From the NCBI RefSeq assembly GCF_900143025.1, contig NZ_FRCT01000003.1:243622-307621 (forward strand): a stretch of 64,000 nt of DNA, written 5' to 3'. Source of the DNA: Ruminococcus flavefaciens. Lineage in GTDB: Bacteria > Bacillota > Clostridia > Oscillospirales > Ruminococcaceae. The notes under the pieces were generated by a model, which did no database searches, was not told the origin of the DNA, and saw only the letters and a program-made list of their open reading frames with translations. A program made the translations under genes and the position numbers. Of this stretch, positions 32,562 to 40,929 are shown piece by piece (the stretch's first letter is position 1; each line of letters begins with the position of its first letter).

Positions 32562-33293
32562 TTACTTCTCCTTGCCGATAGCGTTTCTTATTGCACGAAG
32601 CTCATCGGGAGTAAGCTCTCTGTATCCGCCGGGCTTCAGCATACCAAGCTTCAGCGGACCTATGCTTATACGGCGAAGTCTTGCGACCTCAAGTCCAACA
32701 GCCTCGCACATTTTACGTATCTGACGGTTTCTGCCCTCTTTTATGGTCATAAGCAGAACGACTCTGCCCTCTTCCTTTGTCTTTACGACTACGGAAGCAG
32801 GAAGGGTCTTTTTACCGTCTATCTCAACGCCCTCGGAAAGCTGAACAAGCTGTTCATCTGTTATATCAGGACGCACGGTAACACGGTATGTCTTTGAGAT
32901 ATGGCGGCTTGGGTGCATGATACTGTTTGCAAATTCGCCGTCATTTGTAAAGAGGAGAAGTCCCTCGGAATTACGGTCAAGACGACCTACTGGATATACA
33001 CGCTCCTCAACATCTTCAAGGAGGTCCATAACACAGCGTCTGTCGAGCTCATCGGAAACGGTAGTTACGTATCCTCTCGGCTTGTTCATCATAAGGTATG
33101 TGAAGCTGCGCTTTTTCGGCATATAGATACGCTCGCCGTCAACGGTGATGATATCCTTGAAGCCGCACTTATCCCCAAGCTTTACGGGGTGACCGTTGAG
33201 CTTGACTCTGCCCTGTGTTATAAGCTCCTCTGCTTTTCTGCGGGAGCACACGCCGCAATCGGCTATCATTTTCTGAATTCTTATTTTTTCCAC
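32562..33293 (-). CDS. rluB: rRNA pseudouridine synthase, RsuA/RluB/RluE family
   Basis: A 243-residue protein with an N-terminal S4 RNA-binding domain (RIQKMIADCGVCSRRKAEEL) and a pseudouridine synthase domain whose catalytic Asp is in VGRLDRNSEGLLLFTNDG. The closing KEGRNRQIRKMCEAVGL is typical of the RsuA branch. It converts a uridine to pseudouridine in 23S (RluB) or 16S (RsuA) rRNA; RluB is the usual call for Firmicutes in the scpA-scpB neighbourhood, as here. It is 14 bp after dacF. Confidence 0.9.
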   Translation of the reverse strand: MEKIRIQKMIADCGVCSRRKAEELITQGRVKLNGHPVKLGDKCGFKDIITVDGERIYMPKKRSFTYLMMNKPRGYVTTVSDELDRRCVMDLLEDVEERVYPVGRLDRNSEGLLLFTNDGEFANSIMHPSRHISKTYRVTVRPDITDEQLVQLSEGVEIDGKKTLPASVVVKTKEEGRVVLLMTIKEGRNRQIRKMCEAVGLEVARLRRISIGPLKLGMLKPGGYRELTPDELRAIRNAIGKEK

Positions 33294-33307
33294 TTTTTAT
33301 CCTATCC

Positions 33308-34456
33308 TTAGCGGGAGAAAAAGCTCCCGAGCATTTCTTTGAATTTCGTAAATATTCCCTTTTTCTCAGGGCGCTCAGCCGCAGCTGTTATGCTTTCCGC
33401 AGCATAAAGCGGAACTGTTTCCACCTCACGCCCCATAAAGCTTATACGCAGCATTGCAGCCTCATTGCCGTAATTTATGGGCGCATATACAAACGGTGCA
33501 GTGAGCAGAGTAAACTGTATATCCTCCTCATTTCCTGCCATTGTACATACCCTTACAGAACTTTCCTTTGGCACGAGCCTGAGCTTATCAACTTCGCCGC
33601 CCACAGTATTCACAGTCATACCGGCAGGAATAGCCGCATCAATTACGCGTACAGTATCAAAGCCGTAATCATACATAGCGATATGATCGTTCCAGTCGCT
33701 GCGATCATTAAGGGTAACGCAGATAAGGTCTTTTCCGTCCCTTTCACAGGCAGAAACAAGACATCTTCCCGCTTCATCGGTAAAACCTGTTTTTACACCG
33801 TAAACTCCGTCATACATATTAAGAAGCTTATTTGTATTTTTCAGCCACCTTACATATGGCGGATCACCGAATTCAAGCTTTATACTGTCCTGAGAGCAGA
33901 TACTGCGGAAAAGCTCGTTCCTGAGAGCTTCACGGGCAAGCATTGCCATATCATATGCTGACGAGCCGTGTCCTTCCCCCTCAAGTCCCGAGGGTGTAAC
34001 AAAATAGGTCTTAGAAAGCCCCAGCTTTCGGGCACGATCGTTCATCAGCTCAGCAAATTTCCCTATGTTGCCTGATATCCTTACAGCCGCTGCATTGGCA
34101 GCGTCATTGCCTGAGGGCAGCAGCATACCGCAGCACAAATCATATTTTGTGACGATATCTCCCTCCTGCAAGCCCATTGACGAGCCTTCGACCTTTATTG
34201 CTTCGCTGTCAACAACGAATTTGTCGTAAAGTCCGCCGCTTTCAAGGCAAAGGAGAGTGGTCATTATCTTTGTAGTACTTGCCATAGGCAGCTTTTCATT
34301 GCAGTTTTTTGCATATACCACCTCGCCTGTATCGGCTGAGATGAGTACTGCTGCCTTAGCAGATACCTCAGGCTGTGCGACTGCACAGACAGTATGGCAT
34401 CTTACACTTACATCTGTTATGATAAATGCCGCTAATACAGCAAATATCCTTTTCAT
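33308..34456 (-). CDS. dacF: D-alanyl-D-alanine carboxypeptidase (DacF-like, class C PBP)
   Basis: About 382 residues: signal peptide (KRIFAVLAAFIITDVSV), then the serine carboxypeptidase with SxxK in MASTTKIMTTL, SGND and KTGFT, followed by a beta-rich C-terminal domain and an amphipathic basic tail (FTKFKEMLGSFFSR) for membrane attachment. It trims the terminal D-Ala from peptidoglycan stem peptides; DacF is linked with the forespore in Bacillus. ATG 34456 is six bases after GGAGGT; the upstream ATG touches the ribosome site. It follows ytfJ by 62 bp. Confidence 0.93.
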   Translation of the reverse strand: MKRIFAVLAAFIITDVSVRCHTVCAVAQPEVSAKAAVLISADTGEVVYAKNCNEKLPMASTTKIMTTLLCLESGGLYDKFVVDSEAIKVEGSSMGLQEGDIVTKYDLCCGMLLPSGNDAANAAAVRISGNIGKFAELMNDRARKLGLSKTYFVTPSGLEGEGHGSSAYDMAMLAREALRNELFRSICSQDSIKLEFGDPPYVRWLKNTNKLLNMYDGVYGVKTGFTDEAGRCLVSACERDGKDLICVTLNDRSDWNDHIAMYDYGFDTVRVIDAAIPAGMTVNTVGGEVDKLRLVPKESSVRVCTMAGNEEDIQFTLLTAPFVYAPINYGNEAAMLRISFMGREVETVPLYAAESITAAAERPEKKGIFTKFKEMLGSFFSR

Positions 34457-34518
34457 AGGCATACCTCCGCATAATATACTTCATGCTAAAGGATATGCCT
34501 GAATATCTGTGATTATTC

Positions 34519-34953
34519 TCAGTTGAGCTCTACAGACTCGTCTGTTATACCGTCTGCTTTAACTTCATTGCCGCCGTTTTTCTTCTTGTTGATAAAACCG
34601 CTGATCTTTTCAATTACCATAGGAGCTTTCTCGATGGCATTGCTTATCAGGTCATTAGAACCTTCCATATTTACCATTTTAGCTGCGCCGTCAGGAGAGA
34701 TAACGAGAAATCCCTCAGGCTTTATGGAAACGCCTGCACCTGCTCCGCCGCCGAACAGATCCTTATCATACTTGGAAGGAAGATCCGAACCGCCTGAAGC
34801 GAATCCGTAGCTTACCTTTGATACTGGGATTATGGTAGTTCCGTCTGGAAGCTTTATAGGCTCGCCGATAATGGCATTAACATCTGCCATTTCCTTTATT
34901 TTCTCAATTGAAATACCTAAAAGATCACTTACCGGTGTTTTGTTTGCACTCAT
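34519..34953 (-). CDS. ytfJ: GerW/YtfJ family sporulation protein
   Basis: A 144-residue member of the YtfJ/GerW family. The conserved stretch GEPIKLPDGTTIIPVSKVS is followed by a Gly-rich loop (LFGGGAGAGVSIKPEGFLVI) and a C-terminal hydrophilic tail. In Bacillus the protein is made in the forespore and is needed for proper germination. Here it follows a DUF2953 gene by 10 bp, the usual neighbour in clostridia, behind scpA-scpB. Confidence 0.92.
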   Translation of the reverse strand: MSANKTPVSDLLGISIEKIKEMADVNAIIGEPIKLPDGTTIIPVSKVSYGFASGGSDLPSKYDKDLFGGGAGAGVSIKPEGFLVISPDGAAKMVNMEGSNDLISNAIEKAPMVIEKISGFINKKKNGGNEVKADGITDESVELN

Positions 34954-34963
34954 GTTTTATACC

Positions 34964-35914
34964 TCACTTCTGCCTTGCGGCGGATTTTTTCATTTTACGT
35001 TTTCTGAGTTTTTCAGGTAATACTGTTCTGAAAATATATGTTATCAGGAACCATGCTCCTGCAATAACCGCTGTTCCAAGTCGGAAATAAAGCTTTCCTG
35101 CTGCGTCCCAGCGTCCCTTGGAGACACCGAAAGCAGGTCTGACATCTACGGTTTTGAGTCTTACCGTGAATAGCTGGCTGAAAAATGCTATGCCATTGTA
35201 GATAAGAGCCGAAAACTTTCCGTATTTAAGGGCACAATCGCAGGCGTCCTCGTCGGCTATCTCAAAGTCGATATAAAGATCGCGGAGCTTGAAGCCCTTG
35301 AATATCTTCAGCATAGGACGCTGTGCGCTTTCCCATATGCTTATGAGCTTTTCTATCTTATCGCTGAGAGACTTCTTTTCCTCGTCCTCAGCCTTATCAT
35401 CTTCATCATCATCGCCGAATATATCATCATCAAGGTCATCGTCCTTTTTGTGCTTCGGCTTCTTTTTCTTCTTTTTTTCATCTTTGCCCGCTGCTTCCGA
35501 AACAGACTCCGAAACATCTGCCACATCGGAGACAGTGCTTTCGCTTACAGTCTCGGAGGAAACGAGCCCCTCTGCAATACTTTCAGCCTCGGGATCATTT
35601 ACTGGGATATTTTCAAGTTCCTTTTCCCATTCGTACTTTTCCCGTTCCTTTTTCTTTTTGGGCTTTTTAGCTTTTACAGGCTTGGGCTTTTTCGGCTTCT
35701 TAGGTTTGTCCTTTTTCTTTGCTTTGCGCTTTTTCCACCAGCCCAAAAGACCGCCGCCCTCGGAATTCATTATATCGAATATCCAAAGCTTTACTTTATA
35801 GGTGAACTTTCCGTCGATATAGCTGAACTCTCCTCCTGCGGGAGTAATAAGAACTATGAGGATAATGCCCAAAACGGCAAGAAGTATATACAGCAGAATT
35901 TTTAGTACGATCAT
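34964..35914 (-). CDS. DUF2953 membrane protein with long Lys/Pro and acidic linker
   Basis: A 316-residue protein with an N-terminal helix (LKILLYILLAVLGIILIVLI), a highly charged middle (about 60-200, first KKPKKPKPVKAKK-type repeats, later acidic DDDEDD runs), and the DUF2953 core (RDLYIDFEIADEDACDCAL and onward) ending in another helix (AVIAGAWFLITYIF). DUF2953 proteins are found next to YtfJ in sporulating Firmicutes; the function is not settled. The charged insert is longer than usual. The ATG overlaps no neighbour; scpB ends 17 bp upstream. Confidence 0.88.
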   Translation of the reverse strand: MIVLKILLYILLAVLGIILIVLITPAGGEFSYIDGKFTYKVKLWIFDIMNSEGGGLLGWWKKRKAKKKDKPKKPKKPKPVKAKKPKKKKEREKYEWEKELENIPVNDPEAESIAEGLVSSETVSESTVSDVADVSESVSEAAGKDEKKKKKKPKHKKDDDLDDDIFGDDDEDDKAEDEEKKSLSDKIEKLISIWESAQRPMLKIFKGFKLRDLYIDFEIADEDACDCALKYGKFSALIYNGIAFFSQLFTVRLKTVDVRPAFGVSKGRWDAAGKLYFRLGTAVIAGAWFLITYIFRTVLPEKLRKRKMKKSAARQK

Positions 35915-35931
35915 TCCTGCCGCTCCTTTCG

Positions 35932-36519
35932 TCAGTTTTCAGTATTTTGCTGTGTCTCAGCTGTTTCTCTTGCGATGAATTCGTCCTCCGTTTCCAGTAC
36001 AAGGTCGCTCTGACCCGGTAAAGGCGGAAGATCGGCAGTGGAGCTAAGTCCGAAGCTTCTCAGGAAAACAGAAGTAGTCCTGTAGACAATAGGCTTTCCG
36101 GGAACGTCAAGTCTTCCTGCTTCCTCAACAAGCCCTTTTTCAACAAGATTGTTGATAACGGATGAACTGTCGATTCCGCGGACATTTTCCACGAAGCCCT
36201 TTGAAACAGGCTGGTTGTATGCGATTATTGTAAGTGCCTCCATAGCGGCATTTGAAAGCGGTGCAGATCTTTTTGTTTCAAGGGCGGCACGTACCTGCTC
36301 GGAAAAATCCTCACGGGTACACATCTGGTAGCTGCTGTCGAATTTCTTTATACAGATACCGCTGCCGTAATCCTCATATCTCTCATTGAGAAGCCTTATC
36401 ATGGACGGGAGTGTACCTGCGTCAACGCCGCTTGCCTCGGAAAGGCGGTATATTTCGATTGGTTCGCCGCTTGCGAACAGGATAGCTTCTATTGCTCCGA
36501 GCTTTTCCTTGATCTCCAA
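35932..36519 (-). CDS. scpB: Segregation and condensation protein B
   Basis: A 195-residue ScpB: two winged-helix domains with AIEAILFASGEPIEI at the start and LSNAAMEALTIIAYNQPVSK in the middle. ScpB binds ScpA and Smc in the condensin complex that compacts and separates chromosomes. The start is TTG 36519 after GGAGTGAG, inside the last 31 bases of scpA, so the two are translationally coupled. Confidence 0.95.
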   Translation of the reverse strand: MEIKEKLGAIEAILFASGEPIEIYRLSEASGVDAGTLPSMIRLLNERYEDYGSGICIKKFDSSYQMCTREDFSEQVRAALETKRSAPLSNAAMEALTIIAYNQPVSKGFVENVRGIDSSSVINNLVEKGLVEEAGRLDVPGKPIVYRTTSVFLRSFGLSSTADLPPLPGQSDLVLETEDEFIARETAETQQNTEN

Positions 36520-37244
36520 GTTTTTCTCACTCCGTTCTGTTTTTCTTTGAAGAATATTTTCATATTGTCGTCGCTTATAGTAATGCGTCCGTGTCTTGTG
36601 AGTTCGAGGACAGCAAGGAAGGTAGCAACTCTCGCCGAGCGGTCGGTAACTCCAACATACAGACTGTCCATATAGACCTCTCCCGATTCATAGAGCTGTC
36701 TCAGGATATGTACTACCTTGGTCATTACCGAAACGATGCGGCGCTTTACCACGGAATTGATCTTGTTCTCAACGTGTAGCTTAGCGTGCTCGGACTTTAT
36801 ATTTTTCAGCGATATGGCGCTGTATGCGATCGCAAGTCTCTCAGGCTCATGTACAAGCGTATAGGTCATGTCCGCCTTTATCTTCATAGGTGTACGGACA
36901 AAGATATCTCCGCCCACATACGCCTCTGCAAGCTTCTGTGCGGCTATCTTGCAAAGCGAATACTCTATAAGAGCACCCTCCAGCTCACGCTTCATCTGCT
37001 CAGCCTCCTCCGGCTGAGGGAGAAGTGAAGCAGTCTTTATATATATCAGCCTTGCAGCCATTTCAAGGAATTCGCCTGCAAGCTCTAAATTCTGCTCATG
37101 TGCCTGATCTATATATATAAGATACTGCTCCAAAAGCTTTGATATCTCGATATCGCAGATATTGAGCTTATGCTTTGCGATAAGGCTGAGAAGCAGGTCA
37201 AGAGGTCCTTCAAATACCTCAAGCTTGAATGAAATACTTTCCAT
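36489..37244 (-). CDS. scpA: Segregation and condensation protein A
   Basis: A 251-residue kleisin: the N-terminal FKLEVFEGPLDLLLSLIAKH motif binds the Smc neck, and the C-terminal winged helix (RVATFLAVLELTRHGRITI) binds the Smc head. It works with ScpB. It follows an M50-like gene by 15 bp; site-2-protease genes beside scpAB are a standard Firmicute arrangement. Confidence 0.96.
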   Translation of the reverse strand: MESISFKLEVFEGPLDLLLSLIAKHKLNICDIEISKLLEQYLIYIDQAHEQNLELAGEFLEMAARLIYIKTASLLPQPEEAEQMKRELEGALIEYSLCKIAAQKLAEAYVGGDIFVRTPMKIKADMTYTLVHEPERLAIAYSAISLKNIKSEHAKLHVENKINSVVKRRIVSVMTKVVHILRQLYESGEVYMDSLYVGVTDRSARVATFLAVLELTRHGRITISDDNMKIFFKEKQNGVRKTWRSRKSSEQ

Positions 37245-37259
37245 ATTCTCTCCGCAACA

Positions 37260-37988
37260 TTAATCAATTATATGGTCATACCTGAAAATATACTTCAATA
37301 TCTTCAAAGTAACCTTTGAAAAATCCACATGGAAGAAGATTAGCTTATCTAATAACAGCTTTGCCCAAAGGTCTGCAAGGAAGCCTATGAGTGAAAGCTC
37401 ACCGTCGGTAATGATAGCAAGGAGGAATATACCGTAAAGTATTATCCTTGACCAGTACATTATCTTCTGATAGTGACTGAAATACCAACGTCTGAACTTT
37501 GGCCATGAGAACTGATAGAATATCTGGAAGCCGTCAAGAGGAGGCAATGGCAGAAGTGCTATTACTCCAAAGCAAAGGCAGGCATAAGCCGCCTCTGACA
37601 ATATAAAATATATACTTGCCAGCAAAAAAGATGAAAACGAAATACTGTAAATAAGCACTGCAAGATTTTTCAGAAGTATATACATAATGAAGTATGCCAC
37701 AGGAGCTGCAAGGGAAATAAGTGTTATATCACGCTTCATATGCTTCAGATTTGAAATATCATGCTTCATTTCCATACCAAAGCCAAAGCCAAGGATTATA
37801 GTTGACATCATGCCGGCTCTGTCGGTATGTCTTCTGAAATCAAGACTCAGTCTGCCGTCACTTTCAGGCATATTATCTCCCAACATCTTCGCTACCCATG
37901 CTTTTGCAAAACAAGCCGCAGGCATCAGCGCAGTAAGAAGTATACCTCTGCTTATAAGTATAAGAATAAATCTGTAAAATTTTTCCAT
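37260..37988 (-). CDS. M50-family membrane protein lacking the zinc motif (pseudoprotease)
   Basis: A 242-residue, about six-helix protein clearly related to the neighbouring site-2-protease-like gene: VAKMLGDNMPESDGRLSLD aligns with MAKWLGDDTAKKEGRISLN, and LLPLPPLDGF is kept. However, the position of HESAH is PAACFAK here, so both metal-binding His and the catalytic Glu are gone. It cannot be a normal zinc protease. It may be a partner or regulator of the active copy encoded 28 bp upstream (inference). The ribosome site (TTGGAG) is rather far from the ATG. Confidence 0.85.
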   Translation of the reverse strand: MEKFYRFILILISRGILLTALMPAACFAKAWVAKMLGDNMPESDGRLSLDFRRHTDRAGMMSTIILGFGFGMEMKHDISNLKHMKRDITLISLAAPVAYFIMYILLKNLAVLIYSISFSSFLLASIYFILSEAAYACLCFGVIALLPLPPLDGFQIFYQFSWPKFRRWYFSHYQKIMYWSRIILYGIFLLAIITDGELSLIGFLADLWAKLLLDKLIFFHVDFSKVTLKILKYIFRYDHIID

Positions 37989-38016
37989 ATATCGCTATAT
38001 CTCCAATGTAATGCTA

Positions 38017-38736
38017 TTATTTCCTTACCAGCGGTATTATCCATTCAACAGAGCTCCAGATAAGCCCCTCTACCTTTTCTATGAGCACTATTAACGGCTC
38101 ACTCACCTCGGGTATATTTGCCGCAAGAAGCAGAAGCAGTATAAATGCGGTACTTATCTGACGCTGATGCGCATATATCCAGCGGTCAGCCTCTACAGGC
38201 AGAAACGCTCTTACAAGATTAAAGCCGTCCAGAGGCGGCAGAGGTATCAGATTGAACAGTGCAAGGGTCACATTTATATTCACGAACATCAAAAGCAGCA
38301 TCAGCACAGCACTTAATATATTATGCTCTGTATTCATAGCACCTGAAATGCTGTCAAGAACTGCCATCTGACCTGTCTTTGTGTAATAAAGTGTGTTGAA
38401 AATCGCCGCCCCCACAAAAGCCGCAAGAATGTTTGAAAGCGGACCTGCTGCGGATACAAGGGCGTAACCTGCACGGCGATGCTTTATATTCGAGATATTG
38501 ACAGGCACAGGCTTAGCCCAGCCGAAGCCCATCAGAAGCATCAGCACCAATCCTGCCAAATCAAGATGAACGAACGGATTAAGTGAAATCCTTCCCTCTT
38601 TCTTTGCCGTATCATCTCCGAGCCACTTAGCCATAAGACCGTGTGCAGATTCGTGTATTGGTATTATAAGAAGAAAAACTAATAGTCTTATGGCGTAAAT
38701 AACCATTTTATCGCCGGATAATCCACCTGAGAACAT
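38017..38736 (-). CDS. Site-2 protease family (M50) membrane metalloprotease
   Basis: A 239-residue, six-helix protein with the zinc motif IPIHESAHGLMA and the third ligand in LIPLPPLDGFN. Such small M50B enzymes of the YwhC type cut membrane-embedded substrates; the target is unknown. ATG 38736 (MFSGGLSGD) follows AAAGGA; a longer frame has no ribosome site. It is the first of a series of closely spaced minus-strand genes reaching 30413. A degenerate paralogue follows. Confidence 0.9.
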   Translation of the reverse strand: MFSGGLSGDKMVIYAIRLLVFLLIIPIHESAHGLMAKWLGDDTAKKEGRISLNPFVHLDLAGLVLMLLMGFGWAKPVPVNISNIKHRRAGYALVSAAGPLSNILAAFVGAAIFNTLYYTKTGQMAVLDSISGAMNTEHNILSAVLMLLLMFVNINVTLALFNLIPLPPLDGFNLVRAFLPVEADRWIYAHQRQISTAFILLLLLAANIPEVSEPLIVLIEKVEGLIWSSVEWIIPLVRK

Positions 38737-38880
38737 TATTAATCCTTTCTTTTGCAAAGCAGAAATGCTCCGCCAATAGTTATACAATATATATTATACA
38801 ACATAACGGCATATTTTTCAAGTAAAAAAAGAGATTTTACAGGTTCTAAAAAATTTTTTTGTTTTTTTTTCAAAAAACAC

Positions 38881-38909
38881 TTGCTTTTTTTCTCATAATG
38901 TGATAGAAT
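38881..38909 (+). promoter_or_regulatory. Promoter of rpmB
   Basis: TTGCTT (38881-38886), 17 bp, TAGAAT (38904-38909), 44 bp before the ATG. Confidence 0.6.
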
Positions 38910-38953
38910 AATCATGTTGTATTTTTACAGGTTAGTTAAGGAGGTGCAACCTA

Positions 38954-39139
38954 ATGGCAAAATGTGATATCTGCGGAAAGGGCGTAACCTTTGGTATCAA
39001 GGTATCCCACTCACACAGACGTTCAAACAGAACATGGAAGCCTAACGTAAAGCGTGTTAAGGCTATCGTCAAGGGTACTCCTTGTCATATCTACGCTTGC
39101 TCAAGATGCTTACGTTCTGGTAAGGTCGAGAGAGCTTGA
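38954..39139 (+). CDS. rpmB: 50S ribosomal protein L28
   Basis: A 61-residue L28 with the standard opening AKCDICGKGVTFGIKVSHSHRR and the zinc-type cysteine pairs (CDIC and CSRC). It is part of the large ribosomal subunit. The ATG follows AAGGAGGTG. It is a single-gene unit with its own promoter and terminator. Confidence 0.97.
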   Translation: MAKCDICGKGVTFGIKVSHSHRRSNRTWKPNVKRVKAIVKGTPCHIYACSRCLRSGKVERA

Positions 39140-39156
39140 TCATGAAAAAGTAAATA

Positions 39157-39188
39157 AAGGGCGTTCCGGTTCGGGACGCTCTTTTTTC
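39157..39188 (+). terminator. Terminator of rpmB
   Basis: GGGCGTTCCGG pairs imperfectly with TCGGGACGCTC, followed by TTTTTT. Confidence 0.8.
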
Positions 39189-39225
39189 GTTAAACAGGCT
39201 AAAGGCTAAAAAAGGTGGTTTTTAT

Positions 39226-39930
39226 ATGACAAAGGAACAGATCGGCACTCTTTTCAAGCTCATGCTTGATTATATCCCTCCCACGCTGAAGATATTCGGC
39301 TTTACTTTACTGTGGGCTATCCCATTAGGAATGATAGTTGCACTGCTCAAAATGTGCAAATTCAAGCCAATATCATGGCTGACAAACATTTACATACTCA
39401 TTATGCGAGGAACTCCCCTGCTCTTGCAGCTTTTCGTAGCACACTACTCTGTGCCGTATATTTTGCAGTGGAAAAGCTGTCCTGCCTTTCTCCATAACCT
39501 TCTCGACGGCATAGATATAAGAAGCTCAAGCTATACTTTCAATATGATACTCCTTGCATTCGCCCTTAATTATGCCGCATACTTCGCTGAAATATTCCGC
39601 GGCGGCATAGAGGCTATCCCAAAGGGACAGTACGAAGCAGCAGGCGCTCTCGGTTTCAGCCGCTCACAGACATTCTTCCGCATCATTCTCCCACAGGTCA
39701 TAAAGCGCGTAGTACCTGCAAGCTCCAACGAGATAATAACTCTTGTAAAGGACACATCTCTTGCGTCTGCAATACCCTACATGGAGATAATGTACATCGC
39801 AAAGAAGCAGGTACCTACCTATGCTTCACTTATGCCTCTGTTCATGGCAGGACTCTTCTATTTTGTATTCGCAACCGTTCTGACGCTTATTTTCGGATAT
39901 ATCGAGAAGAAGCTCAACTACTATAAATAA
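39226..39930 (+). CDS. Polar amino-acid ABC transporter permease
   Basis: A 234-residue permease of the HisM/GlnP type with about five helices. The EAA loop is EAAGALGFSRSQTFFRIILPQV, preceded by IFRGGIEAIPKGQYEA, the family signature. It carries amino acids such as Gln, Glu, His, Arg or cystine across the membrane; the substrate cannot be read from the permease. The ATG follows AGGTGG. A short GGCTAAAGGCTAA repeat lies just before the ribosome site (39195-39211). The ATPase gene follows after 12 bp; no solute-binding protein gene is in the operon. Confidence 0.92.
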   Translation: MTKEQIGTLFKLMLDYIPPTLKIFGFTLLWAIPLGMIVALLKMCKFKPISWLTNIYILIMRGTPLLLQLFVAHYSVPYILQWKSCPAFLHNLLDGIDIRSSSYTFNMILLAFALNYAAYFAEIFRGGIEAIPKGQYEAAGALGFSRSQTFFRIILPQVIKRVVPASSNEIITLVKDTSLASAIPYMEIMYIAKKQVPTYASLMPLFMAGLFYFVFATVLTLIFGYIEKKLNYYK

Positions 39931-39942
39931 GGAGATACCACA

Positions 39943-40704
39943 ATGGCTATGCTTGATGTAAAAAATCTTTCAAAAAGCTTCGGCAGCCTTGAAGTGCTGA
40001 AGGACATCTCCTTCAATGTTGAAAAGGGCGAGGTCGTAGCAATAATAGGTCCTTCGGGAAGCGGAAAATCCACTCTTCTGCGCTGCATCAATCAGCTGGA
40101 ACGTGCTGACGGCGGCATCATAAACGTATGCGGAACCGATATGCTCGTAAAGAACGCCAAAGGAAAGACTGTCTATGCCGATACAAAGACTCTCCGCGAT
40201 ATAAGACTCAAAACCGGGCTTGTGTTCCAGAATTTCAATCTTTTTCCGCATATGACAGTTCTGCGCAATATTACGGAAGCTCCCGTTTGCGTGCTTAAAG
40301 AGGACAAAGCCAAGGCTCGTGAAAAGGCAATGGCTCTGCTGAAGAAAATGGGACTTGAAAGCAAGGATAAGGCTTATCCATGTGAGCTTTCGGGCGGTCA
40401 GCAGCAGCGTGTATCCATTGCCCGTGCCCTTGCACTCAATCCCGATATCCTGTTCTTTGACGAGCCTACCTCTGCACTCGACCCCGAACTTACAGGCGAG
40501 ATACTCAAGGTAATCAAGGAGCTTGCAAAGGACGGCATGACAATGGTAATCGTAACCCACGAAATGGCTTTTGCACGAGATGTTGCGGACAAGGTCATAT
40601 TCATGGAAAACGGCTATATCGTTGAAATGGGTGCTCCCGAGCAGCTATTCGGCGAAAATGCTTCCGAAAGAGTAAAGCAGTTTTTACAGAGATTTAACAC
40701 CTGA
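39943..40704 (+). CDS. Polar amino-acid ABC transporter ATP-binding protein
   Basis: A 253-residue ATPase of the GlnQ/HisP/ArtP class: Walker A GPSGSGKSTLLRC, Q-loop FQNFNLFPHMTVLRN, signature LSGGQQQRVSIARA, Walker B ILFFDEPTSALDPEL, and H-loop VTHE. It powers the permease encoded upstream. A strong terminator follows, so the operon has two genes only. Confidence 0.94.
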   Translation: MAMLDVKNLSKSFGSLEVLKDISFNVEKGEVVAIIGPSGSGKSTLLRCINQLERADGGIINVCGTDMLVKNAKGKTVYADTKTLRDIRLKTGLVFQNFNLFPHMTVLRNITEAPVCVLKEDKAKAREKAMALLKKMGLESKDKAYPCELSGGQQQRVSIARALALNPDILFFDEPTSALDPELTGEILKVIKELAKDGMTMVIVTHEMAFARDVADKVIFMENGYIVEMGAPEQLFGENASERVKQFLQRFNT

Positions 40705-40717
40705 AATATCCTTACAA

Positions 40718-40746
40718 ATGGGCGAACTTTGTTCGCCCATACGTTT
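40718..40746 (+). terminator. Terminator of amino-acid ABC operon
   Basis: Perfect 10-bp stem ATGGGCGAAC/GTTCGCCCAT with a 3-base loop, then ACGTTTT. Confidence 0.75.
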
Positions 40747-40929
40747 TACCGTTCATCAAATTGGTGAAATTATAATATGAGAAGCATATAGGTGCATATT
40801 AAATTCATTATTTATACAAAATTCACGCAAAAGGCTATTATTTTCATACATTTTGTGATATAATAAAAAAAGCGTGATGTAATACATACGCTATTGAATA
40901 TAGGTTTACATGGGGGGTAAACAATTTTA

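Noticed and set aside
40763..40790. LytTR-type repeat before the second MATE gene (GGTGAAAT)
   Set aside because: There is only one copy; no second copy 21 bp away.
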